This document shows positions 26,317-34,455 of a DNA stretch of 64,000 nucleotides, piece after piece. How positions within the stretch are numbered: position 1 is the stretch's first letter; each line of letters starts with the position of its first letter. The notes under the pieces are model-generated. The model had not been told where the DNA came from, made no database searches, and was given only the letters and a program-made list of their open reading frames with translations. The position numbers and the translations under genes were made by a program. Origin of the DNA: Oscillospiraceae bacterium (lineage in GTDB: Bacteria; Bacillota; Clostridia; Oscillospirales; Acutalibacteraceae); NCBI GenBank assembly GCA_015066465.1, contig SVOI01000004.1, forward strand, positions 39,416 through 103,415. Reading direction: 5' to 3'.

Positions 26317-27651
26317 CTAAGTCTCAGAAGAATAACGAACAACACGCCCGAATGGCAATTTTTCTTTACTGCTTACAAGCCAGAGTATAGGAATATTTAT
26401 CGGAGCAGTTTCAGGACACGAGCCAAAGCCATCGGTAAAAATTATTATGCACGACGGAAGATTATCTTGCATTTTGTTTTTTACATACCTGAAAATACAG
26501 TGGAAATCCGTACCGCCACCCCCACTGGGCGTTATGTTATAAACATCCGAACACTCAGAAAGGGGTTCAACCTTTGAAACCTCTGTATCAAAAAAACCGA
26601 TATAACCACTTATACAACCATTAAACATTTCTATTGCGCTACTAAGTTCAGAATAAACCCTTCCAAGTTCTCTGGCATCTACCGAGCCAGAAGTATCTAT
26701 CATAAAAAGTACATTTTTGATTTCGGCTGAATTCTCATTAAAATCAGGCAAGAAAAAATCTGTATCTGAGTACCTTCTGTCTGGTGGTGAAAAAGAATAA
26801 TCACTTATTGTCTCCTGCACAAAGTCGATTAAGAGCTTACGCCAATCAACTACTTTCTCGTCCGTTTTAAGTATTTCACATTCCAAATCTCCGGGCACAC
26901 TGCCAATTCCACAACCATATTGTTTCATTATATTACCAATTATCTTTGCACGCTCTCCCCACATTTCTTTCAAAGATATATCACTTACAATTTGATTATC
27001 TTCGGAAGTTTTCTCATCACCATTTTCGCCACTACCAGCTTTATCATCACCTGCACCGTTTGAAGCGTTCACTTGCATTTTTATAAGTGGATTGTTTTTA
27101 GCTATATCTAAAATCAGTGTTCCACCTGATGTTTCAGGATCAGAACCCCAGTAAAAATTGCTATCGGGCAAATAATCTTTCTGAATCCGTTCATCAAAAA
27201 CTTCCAGACTGAAACACATACTTCTAAAAAGTTCGTCTCTGCTCCACCCTGTCAGATTATCGGTTTTGACTAAAAACGGCTTTCTGAAATCGCCTAAATG
27301 TGCATATCTTTTTTTCAGGTAACCTGCTTGTCTTAATTCTTGATTTACAAATTCATCACAAGCAAGATGATAATCTTTGCTACCTGAAGCATTTAAATCC
27401 CAGATATCGCCAAAAACAATATGTAAAACCTGGTGACACAGAATATACTCTAATTCATCAGGATAAAGTTTTTCTAAAAAAGAAGGCGAAAAATAAATTG
27501 CAACGCCATCTGTTGATATACTTTTGATATCAGAAACAGCTACAAATTTAAGATACATAAGCATAATAGCGTAAAATGGATTAGTATTAAGCAGATTACT
27601 TCTTGCTTCTTCAATTCTGGTTTTTAGCTTATAAATTTTCTGTTTAGTCAT
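26317..27651 (-). CDS. VWA protein with altered metallopeptidase-like N-domain (DUF2201-type)
   Basis: The N-terminal ~150 residues match the putative metallopeptidase domain that precedes VWA-like domains: LEYILCHQVLHIVFGD then LACDEFVNQEL. The motif reads HQVLH near residue 75, so the catalytic Glu of HExxH is Gln; zinc binding may persist but proteolysis is doubtful. After a low-complexity linker (~205-225) comes a VWA domain with an intact MIDAS site: DTSGS near 320, GGTDF near 380, FTDGFG. The ATG at 27651 (GGGAGGATT before it) overlaps the end of the MoxR gene by 8 bp. MoxR-VWA pairs commonly form chaperone-like complexes; here the pair is joined to a retron enzyme. Confidence 0.82.
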   Translation of the reverse strand: MTKQKIYKLKTRIEEARSNLLNTNPFYAIMLMYLKFVAVSDIKSISTDGVAIYFSPSFLEKLYPDELEYILCHQVLHIVFGDIWDLNASGSKDYHLACDEFVNQELRQAGYLKKRYAHLGDFRKPFLVKTDNLTGWSRDELFRSMCFSLEVFDERIQKDYLPDSNFYWGSDPETSGGTLILDIAKNNPLIKMQVNASNGAGDDKAGSGENGDEKTSEDNQIVSDISLKEMWGERAKIIGNIMKQYGCGIGSVPGDLECEILKTDEKVVDWRKLLIDFVQETISDYSFSPPDRRYSDTDFFLPDFNENSAEIKNVLFMIDTSGSVDARELGRVYSELSSAIEMFNGCISGYIGFFDTEVSKVEPLSECSDVYNITPSGGGGTDFHCIFRYVKNKMQDNLPSCIIIFTDGFGSCPETAPINIPILWLVSSKEKLPFGRVVRYSSET

Positions 27652-28750
27652 AATCCTCCCAGAAGCGTCCGCTTCGCATAAACCAATCATTATAAATTTT
27701 ATTACTTTCTAAAATCTTTCTGATATTTTTAATCTTTAAAAACTCTTCAAAAATATTAGTTCTAAATTCCAACGGCATTTTATCCACAAAGTCAATTGCA
27801 TTATAAATTTCTTGCTCTGAACTATGTTTTTTTACATTTGAAGTAATCATTGTTGCAGTTGCCATCAAGGCTTCAGGTCTTCCTGGCACAATACATTTTC
27901 CTTTTACAAATACATCTTTAGCTGACGGAATTTTAGAATATATTTCACACCAATTTTTAAAATCATACGCCGCTTCTTCACCGACACAACCAGCTATTAA
28001 AGGAAAAACACTGTTAATATCAGATGAAACATCATTTAATATATTGCTTACCATTTCCCATGATCTCGGTGTAGGAAATGCAAGAGAGTTTTCCTCTGTA
28101 TTAAAGGCATTCAGAACATCGGGAGTATTTTTTATATAACCACACACTTTTTCGTTTATGCCATTTTTTACCGCCCATTCATACCACGCAGTCGCATTAC
28201 TCTTAATTTCAATATGACATAACCTGTTCGCCAACGCTTTCGGCATTGTGTAAGCCACTGATTTATCTGTAACTCTGTTACCTGCGGCAATAACAATGCA
28301 GTTTTCAGGTAATTTATGCTCACCGACTGTCCTGTCAAGCGTAATTTGATAAGCCGAAGCCTGTACAGATTGCGGTGCTGCTGAAATTTCATCTAAAAAC
28401 AAAATATTTATAACATCTTCACTGTCATCCATCTGAAAAATCTGTGGCTTCAACCAGACCGCAAGTGTTTTATCTGCATTCGCAGTCGGAATACCTCTTA
28501 AATCAACCGGATTTAAAAGTAAGAGTCGTACATCTGTAATTACAACCTTTTTACCAGTTGCAACACTCATTTCTTCCGCAATTTGTTTTACCCCCTGAGA
28601 CTTGCCGACACCGGGTTGTCCCCAGAGCATAACTGACGGAAAACGCTTTAAAGGAAGCTTATTTTTTATGAGTGTGGTATATGCAAATGATAATTGCCTT
28701 ACCATTTGTGCTACTGTCATTGTTGTAGCAAATGATTGATTTTCAAGCAT
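27644..28750 (-). CDS. MoxR-type AAA+ ATPase of the retron operon
   Basis: 368 residues from ATG 28750 (AAAGGATGG upstream). Walker A is GQPGVGKS (44-51), Walker B ILFLDEI (~116-122), sensor 1 AAGNR (~150), and the arginine-finger region ALANRLCHIEI. The domain order fits MoxR/AAA_5 ATPases, which act on a partner VWA protein. It is the first protein gene after the structured RNA, 30 bp downstream of it, and overlaps the VWA gene. It probably remodels or regulates the VWA partner in response to the reverse transcriptase/RNA state; that part is inference. Confidence 0.88.
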   Translation of the reverse strand: MLENQSFATTMTVAQMVRQLSFAYTTLIKNKLPLKRFPSVMLWGQPGVGKSQGVKQIAEEMSVATGKKVVITDVRLLLLNPVDLRGIPTANADKTLAVWLKPQIFQMDDSEDVINILFLDEISAAPQSVQASAYQITLDRTVGEHKLPENCIVIAAGNRVTDKSVAYTMPKALANRLCHIEIKSNATAWYEWAVKNGINEKVCGYIKNTPDVLNAFNTEENSLAFPTPRSWEMVSNILNDVSSDINSVFPLIAGCVGEEAAYDFKNWCEIYSKIPSAKDVFVKGKCIVPGRPEALMATATMITSNVKKHSSEQEIYNAIDFVDKMPLEFRTNIFEEFLKIKNIRKILESNKIYNDWFMRSGRFWEDYD

Positions 28751-28780
28751 ACACTTCCATCCTTTATGTGTTTCTTTTAT

Positions 28781-29016
28781 GTAAAACACCCACTCTACAG
28801 TACAATCTCACCTGATAAAAGCGGAGGCGAATTGCGTGTCACGAAGTGACATTTTATTCGTTGGAGCGTTATCAGGAGAACCGGCGGAGGCCGAAATTTC
28901 CAAGTTTTTAGTTCATCAGAGAGCGACTTCGCTCACTGTAGGCACCAAGACTATTCTTTTAAACCTTACTTAAAGATAACTTTAAGTATTTTACACTACT
29001 GTAGAGTGGTGTTTAC
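28781..29016 (-). ncRNA. candidate retron msr-msd RNA
   Basis: On the minus strand the transcript would start about 29016, 7 nt after the -10 box. The 5' end (29016-28997, GTAAACACCACTCTACAGTA) pairs with the 3' end (28802-28781) over ~19 bp with a small bulge, like retron a1/a2. Between them lie a 9-bp hairpin with loop TTAT (28988-28967), a CAG-T-GAGCG-AAGT-CGCTC-T-CTG hairpin (28938-28917), a small CGGC/GCCG hairpin and a long stem-loop (28876-28811) closed by CCTGATAA/TTATCAGG with inner CGAAT/ATTCG and TGTCAC-TTC-GTGACA stems, msd-like. The branch guanosine and the exact DNA limits cannot be assigned. The order RNA-effector genes-RT fits known retrons. An alternative is a regulatory leader or a MITE, but the promoter fit argues for a specific RNA. 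Confidence 0.75.
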
Positions 29017-29022
29017 AATTAC

Positions 29023-29056
29023 ATTATAGCAGGCAATGAGTCCCAAAAAGTGTACA
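29023..29056 (-). promoter_or_regulatory. regulon promoter 10 (retron RNA and operon)
   Basis: Minus strand: TGTACA-CTTTTT-GGGACT-N10-TATAAT, with an extended -10 (TGCTATAAT). Transcription would start at about 29016, exactly the first paired base of the candidate retron RNA. Confidence 0.75.
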
Positions 29057-29093
29057 TCCTCTTCAAACCCCACCATAAATTTGCTACAATTAT

Positions 29094-29127
29094 ATAATAC
29101 AACACTTTATGCACTGTTTTCAGGCTC
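29094..29127 (-). promoter_or_regulatory. regulon promoter 11, operator split by the transposon
   Basis: Minus strand: GAGCCT-GAAAAC-AGTGCA-N10-TATTAT, about 70 bp upstream of promoter 10. The transposon end lies at 29122/29123, inside the left half-site. Removing the transposon restores TGTCCT as left half, identical to promoter 8. It is a second, upstream promoter for the retron operon. Confidence 0.65.
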
Positions 29128-29147
29128 TATTCTATTTTAATATGGAT
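29123..29147 (+). repeat. left terminal inverted repeat of the transposon
   Basis: Starts GGCTCTATTCTATTTTAAT; pairs with 43398-43422 with two mismatches. Confidence 0.85.
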
Positions 29148-29271
29148 GGGAATTTATGCAAAAAAGTGTATATTTTCAAGGCTTTTTGGTGATTTTAATT
29201 CATGTTATATGCCACAATTTATTAACTAATTTTTTATCCACACGAACAATAAAATTAAACACAAAAACTAA

Positions 29272-29301
29272 AGGCTATGCGAATAAAAAATCGCATAGCC
29301 T
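29272..29301. terminator. terminator at the transposon's left end
   Basis: 11-bp stem AGGCTATGCGA/TCGCATAGCCT followed by AATATTTTTTT on the plus strand. It probably insulates the element and ends the minus-strand gene at 29379. The rest of 29148-29378 holds no gene. Confidence 0.75.
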
Positions 29302-29378
29302 AATATTTTTTTGATTTTTACTTACGTTTTAGTTTTTAGCAGACCCATAACAATAGTAGAGAGGAAAGAATATACTCG

Positions 29379-29822
29379 TTATTTCTCTACTCCAGTGTAT
29401 CTTGCATCTTTAGGATATGGTGCGTGTTTTGGTACAAACCATTTACCAGCTTTCTTTACTGCACCAGGAATTCTTTCTTCACGACACAACGCCTTAATTC
29501 TATTGTCGTTTTTGCCTTGGAGTTCAGCGTACTCGTGAAGAGTTATATATTCATCATCCACAAGATTTTGCATTAGTGATACAAAAGGATTTTCAATTAA
29601 ACAAAGGTGGTTGTCATCTGTTACATAAGCTAAAGTATGAGCTTCATATTTTTCGATGTTATTAACTTCTGTATTCCATTGTCCATCATTGCCTTTGATT
29701 TTGTCTACAGTTTGCCAGCAAATAAACAATTGTTTCAAAACAACATCATCAGCAAGCTTTATGCTGCCATCAGGACAAAGTAATTTTATTTGACCATCTT
29801 TTTTTACTAAACGAGCTTTCAT
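29379..29822 (-). CDS. excisionase-like helix-turn-helix protein
   Basis: 147 residues. The C-terminal ~50 residues carry a MerR/excisionase-type HTH (YITLHEYAELQGKNDNRIKALC, then IPGAVKKAGKWFVP, the wing pattern of HTH_17). The N-terminal ~90 residues are unrecognised. ATG 29822 is preferred over 29831, which abuts the AAGGAA site. It sits at the left edge of the transposon, divergent from the LHH nuclease gene, so it may regulate the element's own genes. Confidence 0.6.
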   Translation of the reverse strand: MKARLVKKDGQIKLLCPDGSIKLADDVVLKQLFICWQTVDKIKGNDGQWNTEVNNIEKYEAHTLAYVTDDNHLCLIENPFVSLMQNLVDDEYITLHEYAELQGKNDNRIKALCREERIPGAVKKAGKWFVPKHAPYPKDARYTGVEK

Positions 29823-29863
29823 AATTTTCATTTCCTTTCAATTTTTATTGGGAGTTGTAATTT

Positions 29864-30388
29864 ATGTATTATAACCAAGAGCTTGTTGAGTATATAAAAG
29901 CAGCTTATACTGCTATCTATCAAATTAACGTACAAAGTGTCATTGATGAAATTCAAAAACTAAGCCCATATTCTGAGAAAATAACACCATATATTCGTAA
30001 TGTTGAAGAACTTCAAAAATATTTAGAATTAAACCTTAAAGAGGGATTTATAACACGACCAACTCTATTAATAGATATAGACATTAACTATCGTGTTAAT
30101 GGAGGTCTTACCAATTTGGAAAAAATGTTAAAAGGCTCTCCACCATATGATTACAGAACAGGACAAGTTATTGAATTACATCATATAGGCCAACATTATG
30201 ATTCACCATTTGCTGAATTACCACAGCTTATACATGGTGGAACAGGTATGTTTGGTATATTTCATAACTTGCAAATAGAAAGTTGGAGAGTAAACAAAGA
30301 TTGTGTTATTAAAACTCAAAACGAGACTTCTCAATATTGGATAAAACGAGGTGAACAACTGTATGAAATATCAGCCAAACGAGATTAA
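29864..30388 (+). CDS. LHH-type HNH nuclease
   Basis: The C-terminal ~100 residues contain the LHH signature of the HNH/ENDO VII superfamily: PPYDYRTGQVIELHHIGQHYDSPFAELPQLIH. This domain is known mostly as the toxin tip of polymorphic toxins. Here there is no export leader, only ~75 helical residues in front. No immunity gene was recognised, unless the downstream protein serves. The gene overlaps the transposase reading frame by 26 bp, so the two are expressed together and the nuclease may take part in transposition. Confidence 0.75.
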   Translation: MYYNQELVEYIKAAYTAIYQINVQSVIDEIQKLSPYSEKITPYIRNVEELQKYLELNLKEGFITRPTLLIDIDINYRVNGGLTNLEKMLKGSPPYDYRTGQVIELHHIGQHYDSPFAELPQLIHGGTGMFGIFHNLQIESWRVNKDCVIKTQNETSQYWIKRGEQLYEISAKRD

Positions 30389-32324
30389 TTCCAGTAACCT
30401 TGCTGATGTTGTCACCGATATTTTCAAACAACTAAACTATGAAGATGCTAAAAAATGCAAGGAAAACATAGTTAGTTATTTTGATTGTTTAGAAATCGGA
30501 GCTCAATCCTTTGACGATTTGTATAATAATACTCTTTCAAATGAAAGTTTTCAAGAGGTTTATTGTCCTAATGATGATGAGCACTTAATTCAAAAGAATG
30601 GGAAAAGCACCGATGGAAAACAACGTTATCGCTGTAAAACCTGTGGAAAAACCTTTTTTGCTATTCAAAATTCCTTGGTTTCTAATGTTAATCAGGATGT
30701 TTCTGTTTGGATTAAATTTATAAGAGGAATGATTACTCAAAACACCATGGAAGAACTTAGTGATATATGTGGGATTAGCAAATCAACTGCGTGTAATTGG
30801 CGATTAAGAGTTTTTCAAGCTCTTGAATTACTTTCTAATGATGTAAAGTTATCCGGAACAATAGTAGCTGATGATACACGATTAAATTACAATTTCAACG
30901 GAAATCACGGTGATAGTTTTATATATCAGAGAAACCCAAAAAAGAGAGGAAATTCAAATACAATACATAATTTTCAAAAAAATCAAATTTGTGTTATGTG
31001 TGCAATTGATGAATACGGTAATTCATTCTCAAGGACTGCTGGATTTGGAACCCCAACTAGTGCTCGTGTTGTAAACGCATTTAAAGATAAAATTGAAATC
31101 AACGACAACAACATACTTGTAACAGATGGAGCCAATTATTATAAAAAGACATATGAAACATATAATTTTGCAGAACTTAAGCTCAAAAAAACACTAATTA
31201 AAGGAAACAAACGTGTTCCTGACACATCTGATAAATACCATATCCAAAGAATAAACGCTTATCATAGCAAATTAAAACGCTTTATGCGTAAATATAACGG
31301 CGTTTCTTCACGATATTTGCCAGGGTATTTATTGCTTTTTGATTACTTACAAAACACGGCTAATATGGATAACACCAGACGATGTCAAAATATATTAAGT
31401 GCTATGATTATAGCCCCTAAGAAAACAAATAAAGAATTAGAAAATCTTTATGTTTTACCTGTTTCAAATATTCCAGAATTGGAACCTTGGGAAATAAAGA
31501 TATCTATGGAAGAGCAAAAGATTTATAGAGATTGGCAAAATCATATTCCAATAAAAGAAATAACACGAAAGTATAAAATCAACAGAAGAAAAATCTACTC
31601 AATTGCTGAAAAAGTAAAAAAGTACAATGTACATAATAAAATAATATCCAAAACCTCAGAAGAATTAAATAAAAAACCTTTAAAACCAATATCTGAACGT
31701 GATTGGGATGTATTTTTAAGGTGTTATCGCGATGGATATAAACAAGCTGATGTTGCTAAAGAGTTAAATTTATCTCCTGCAAGAATTGCTGTAATAATCA
31801 AAGAAATTAAAAATAGACCTGAAGCTATTGGCATAGAAAAATATAAACGCCCACAAAAGCTGCGAATTGAACGCACTGACACTAAAGAAAGAAACGAGAA
31901 GATTTACAAGGATTATTTATTTTTGAAAACTGCTTATAAAACCGATAAAGAAGTATATATACTTTTGTCACAAAAGTACAATTTATCTATAAGTCGGTGC
32001 AACAAAGCAATTTTTAAGTTGCGTAAAGAAAACAACAAACTCTTTAACGCTCGATGCTGGAAATTCGAAAAGCTAACATTATCAGAATATGAGTACTACG
32101 AATTTTTACAATCTCGCAACATTGCTCTCGTGGATGAAATCATTTTTTATAGAACCACTTATCCCAAAATGCGTAAGCAAGATATTTATAAAATAGTTGC
32201 TCCTAAATACAATGTTTCGGTTGACCACGCAGCCAAAATATTTACCCATCAAAAGAAGTATTTGAATATACATGATGATTTTGTTAAAAAGAAACTCAGG
32301 CTGCAGGAGCGAGTTCTGGTATAG
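30363..32324 (+). CDS. IS1595-family transposase with long C-terminal extension
   Basis: 653 residues from ATG 30363 (GAGGTG upstream). A zinc-ribbon-like region (CPNDDEH...CKTCGKTF, residues ~55-90) and an HTH (SDICGISKSTACNWR) precede an IS1595-type DDE domain: VADDTRLNYN, ILVTDGANYY, and INAYHSKLKRFMRKYNGVSSRYL. The extra ~270 C-terminal residues contain several HTH-like segments (IPIKEITRKYKINRRKI, YKQADVAKELNLSPARI) not usual in the family. They may bind the long terminal repeats or a target. It is the best candidate for the enzyme that moved the 14.3-kb element. Confidence 0.78.
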   Translation: MKYQPNEINSSNLADVVTDIFKQLNYEDAKKCKENIVSYFDCLEIGAQSFDDLYNNTLSNESFQEVYCPNDDEHLIQKNGKSTDGKQRYRCKTCGKTFFAIQNSLVSNVNQDVSVWIKFIRGMITQNTMEELSDICGISKSTACNWRLRVFQALELLSNDVKLSGTIVADDTRLNYNFNGNHGDSFIYQRNPKKRGNSNTIHNFQKNQICVMCAIDEYGNSFSRTAGFGTPTSARVVNAFKDKIEINDNNILVTDGANYYKKTYETYNFAELKLKKTLIKGNKRVPDTSDKYHIQRINAYHSKLKRFMRKYNGVSSRYLPGYLLLFDYLQNTANMDNTRRCQNILSAMIIAPKKTNKELENLYVLPVSNIPELEPWEIKISMEEQKIYRDWQNHIPIKEITRKYKINRRKIYSIAEKVKKYNVHNKIISKTSEELNKKPLKPISERDWDVFLRCYRDGYKQADVAKELNLSPARIAVIIKEIKNRPEAIGIEKYKRPQKLRIERTDTKERNEKIYKDYLFLKTAYKTDKEVYILLSQKYNLSISRCNKAIFKLRKENNKLFNARCWKFEKLTLSEYEYYEFLQSRNIALVDEIIFYRTTYPKMRKQDIYKIVAPKYNVSVDHAAKIFTHQKKYLNIHDDFVKKKLRLQERVLV

Positions 32325-33354
32325 GTGCAAATTCAGTTAAAGCACTACCGGAAATATACGAACCAACTTTAGTTAATTCTTCGTTTAAAATAGTTTCTTT
32401 ATCGTAGTATTTGTTATTTTCAAGCCATAAAAACAATGCAAGGTAATTATGCAAATACTTTGTAGAAACACCATTGTATTTCTCTAAAAACTTTCTGAAA
32501 CGATGATGTAAAGCATTAACATTGTTAATGTGATATACACCCTTTACAGTTGGCTTGTGGTTATTTGTAGGCAATACAATATGCTCAACATTCGTGGTTC
32601 TGAAATATTGATTGTAAGCCCAACAACCATCTGTTAAAATAACACTTTCTTCAGAAACCTTGTCTCCGAAAAGTTGCTCCAACAAAGGTTTATTAATAGC
32701 ACCGCGGCAAGGAATTATACCAGAAAATGATTTATCTCTTTGAACAACACAAAGAACGCAAGCCTTCGAATTGCTACTTGTACAAACGTTATCGGTTCCT
32801 CTTTTAAATGGTTTTCGTGGCATTGAAAACTTCTTACTGTTCTTATGATTACCTTTATAGCTAATTCTCATAAATAACTCATCCATTTCAACTAAGCCTG
32901 TATAACTTGTTGAGAAAGAATGCTCAGTTAAAGCGTTAAGAATTTTATGTCTCCAAGTAAATGCTGTTTGTATAGCAATGCCACAGGCTTCTGCGGTCTT
33001 TGCAATAGAAAGACCTTGAAGCATACACTTTATATATTCCTGCCAGGTATCAGCGTCTTTACGGGTACGAGATACGACAGATGAACTTAATGTACCAAAA
33101 GTTTTGCCGCAATCTCTGCACAAATAACGAATATGTCTGTGAGAATCTTTACCATTTTTAACTACATGAACAGAACCACATTTATTGCAGACTGGCAAAT
33201 CTTCTTTTACAAGACTGTACACAGAGTTATCATCATCTTTTATATTACTTGTTAACTTAGAATAAAGTTCGCCAACAATGGAATCTAATTCATTTTGGGG
33301 AAGCTTTTTAAGTAATTTTAAGATATCGTTTATCTGGGTATTTGTTTTCTCCAT
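32296..33354 (-). CDS. IS1595-family transposase
   Basis: 352 residues of normal family length from ATG 33354 (AAAGGAGAGATACTA). It has a classic zinc ribbon (CNKCGSVHV...CRDCGKTF), HTH (AEACGIAIQTAFTWR) and DDE catalytic pattern: VEMDELFM, ILTDGCWAYNQ, and NALHHRFRKFLEKYNGVSTKYL. The last 29 bp overlap the convergent larger transposase gene. I could not see separate terminal repeats around it, so it may be part of the larger element rather than an independent IS. Confidence 0.85.
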   Translation of the reverse strand: MEKTNTQINDILKLLKKLPQNELDSIVGELYSKLTSNIKDDDNSVYSLVKEDLPVCNKCGSVHVVKNGKDSHRHIRYLCRDCGKTFGTLSSSVVSRTRKDADTWQEYIKCMLQGLSIAKTAEACGIAIQTAFTWRHKILNALTEHSFSTSYTGLVEMDELFMRISYKGNHKNSKKFSMPRKPFKRGTDNVCTSSNSKACVLCVVQRDKSFSGIIPCRGAINKPLLEQLFGDKVSEESVILTDGCWAYNQYFRTTNVEHIVLPTNNHKPTVKGVYHINNVNALHHRFRKFLEKYNGVSTKYLHNYLALFLWLENNKYYDKETILNEELTKVGSYISGSALTEFAPIPELAPAA

Positions 33355-33433
33355 TAGTATCTCTCCTTTATCTATATTATATCGCAAACGACACAATATG
33401 TCAAGAAAAATCGTATTTTCTAAGGAAAAAAGC

Positions 33434-33453
33434 CGTCAAGATTTCTCTTGACG
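33434..33453 (-). terminator. terminator of the RHH-like gene
   Basis: CGTCAAGA/TCTTGACG hairpin followed on the minus strand by GCTTTTTT, 12 bp after the gene at 33466-34026. Confidence 0.85.
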
Positions 33454-33465
33454 ACCCGGTTTAAA

Positions 33466-34026
33466 TTAACCTATTTTTGATTGTTTGCGAATCTCTGTTT
33501 CGCGCTGTACTCTTTTTTTCTTAATTCTTTCGCATTCTGCAGCAAAGCTCTTTATATTCGATTTCTTTTGAGAATTCATTAAACAAGCCATAAGATAATC
33601 AGAACGCTTAATACCAGAACTTTTAATCATATTGTTAATCATTTCACCTTCATCTGCATAAACAGTGAACCTGATAGTTGTTTTGTTGTAAGGAGAAGGG
33701 GTTCTGGTAATAGGTTGATAGTTTCTGTTTCTCTTTGTTTCAATTTCAATTACTGGTTCTGTTGGAGCATCATCTTCAACATCAGGATTGCTATTACTAT
33801 TAGTTTTATCAATTACATAGAAATCTTCCTCTTTTATATCTTCGCCGTTATTAAGAAGAATATCAACCGTTTCAGCTTTTACAACATAAGTAATGTTGTC
33901 GTTATCAACTGGATGTAAATACGCTTTATCACGTCTTATTTCAGCAGATTTAAGGTCTAATACAAATCCTTTTCCAGCTATATTAAATATAGCTTTAATA
34001 GTTTTCACAAAATTTTTCATATCCAT
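33466..34026 (-). CDS. unknown protein, possible MobC/RHH-like tail
   Basis: 186 residues. Residues ~115-186 (TTIRFTVYADEGEMINNMIKSSGIKRSDYLMACLMNS) have the strand-helix-helix layout of ribbon-helix-helix or MobC-type DNA-binding proteins. An acidic low-complexity linker (~80-100) separates an unrecognised N-terminal domain. It lies between the transposase and the small RNA gene, with its own terminator. DNA binding is likely; a mobilisation role is a guess. Confidence 0.5.
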   Translation of the reverse strand: MDMKNFVKTIKAIFNIAGKGFVLDLKSAEIRRDKAYLHPVDNDNITYVVKAETVDILLNNGEDIKEEDFYVIDKTNSNSNPDVEDDAPTEPVIEIETKRNRNYQPITRTPSPYNKTTIRFTVYADEGEMINNMIKSSGIKRSDYLMACLMNSQKKSNIKSFAAECERIKKKRVQRETEIRKQSKIG

Positions 34027-34163
34027 AATTGTTACCTCTTTTATATTTATTCGTTCTGTCTATCACGTAAAAAATTTGTGATAGTAAAAAGTTGCAAAAA
34101 AATAATCACCTCCGTATAGCAACGAAGATGATTATGCATATTTTTATGGACATTTCAAATAAA

Positions 34164-34192
34164 AAAAGTCATACACAAAGTGTGTGACTTTT
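34164..34192 (-). terminator. terminator downstream of DUF3825 gene
   Basis: AAAAGTCATACAC/GTGTGTGACTTTT stem, followed by TTTTTTTATTT on the minus strand. A DUF3825 transcript ending here would run antisense through the small RNA at 34351-34455. Confidence 0.7.
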
Positions 34193-34315
34193 AACTGTTT
34201 CAAATTTTTTGTCAATACTTGGGATTACGAATTCAGTAAATCGATAACAGCAGTATAAAATCAATATTAAAACTTAATTCCAAATAATTAACACAATAAA
34301 ATAATAAAAAATGTA

Positions 34316-34344
34316 TTGACTTTTTGAAAAAATCTGCATATAAT
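34316..34344 (+). promoter_or_regulatory. strong sigma-A promoter of a small RNA
   Basis: TTGACT, 17-bp spacer, TATAAT (34339-34344), with a second overlapping TATAAT at 34344-34349. Confidence 0.85.
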
Positions 34345-34350
34345 ATAATC

Positions 34351-34455
34351 ACAGACAAAAATTTGAACACTAAGTTTCGAATACAAATTTTTATTTTACA
34401 GACAAGCATTGATAAAGAGCAGAGTGATTTTAATCTTCTGCTCTTTATTTTTTTA
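34351..34455 (+). ncRNA. unannotated ~105-nt small RNA
   Basis: A consensus promoter is followed by ~60 nt with a CAAAAATTTG...CAAATTTTTATTTT stem-loop, then a terminator hairpin (AAAGAGCAGA 34414-34423 with TCTGCTCTTT 34437-34446) and ATTTTTTTATT. There is no start codon with a ribosome site and no long reading frame. It is convergent with the DUF3825 gene and touches its stop codon. It could be an antisense or antitoxin-type RNA or an independent regulator of the transposon. The rest of 34027-34315 is AT-rich and shows only the terminator above. Confidence 0.7.

Noticed and set aside
29001-29081. A 26-codon reading frame (ATG in ATTTATGGTGGGG) on the minus strand between promoters 11 and 10
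   Set aside because: It has no ribosome site and runs through promoter 10 into the retron RNA; no coding signal.
32296-33354. Independent IS for the 352-residue transposase
   Set aside because: No separate inverted repeats or target duplication could be found close to the gene.
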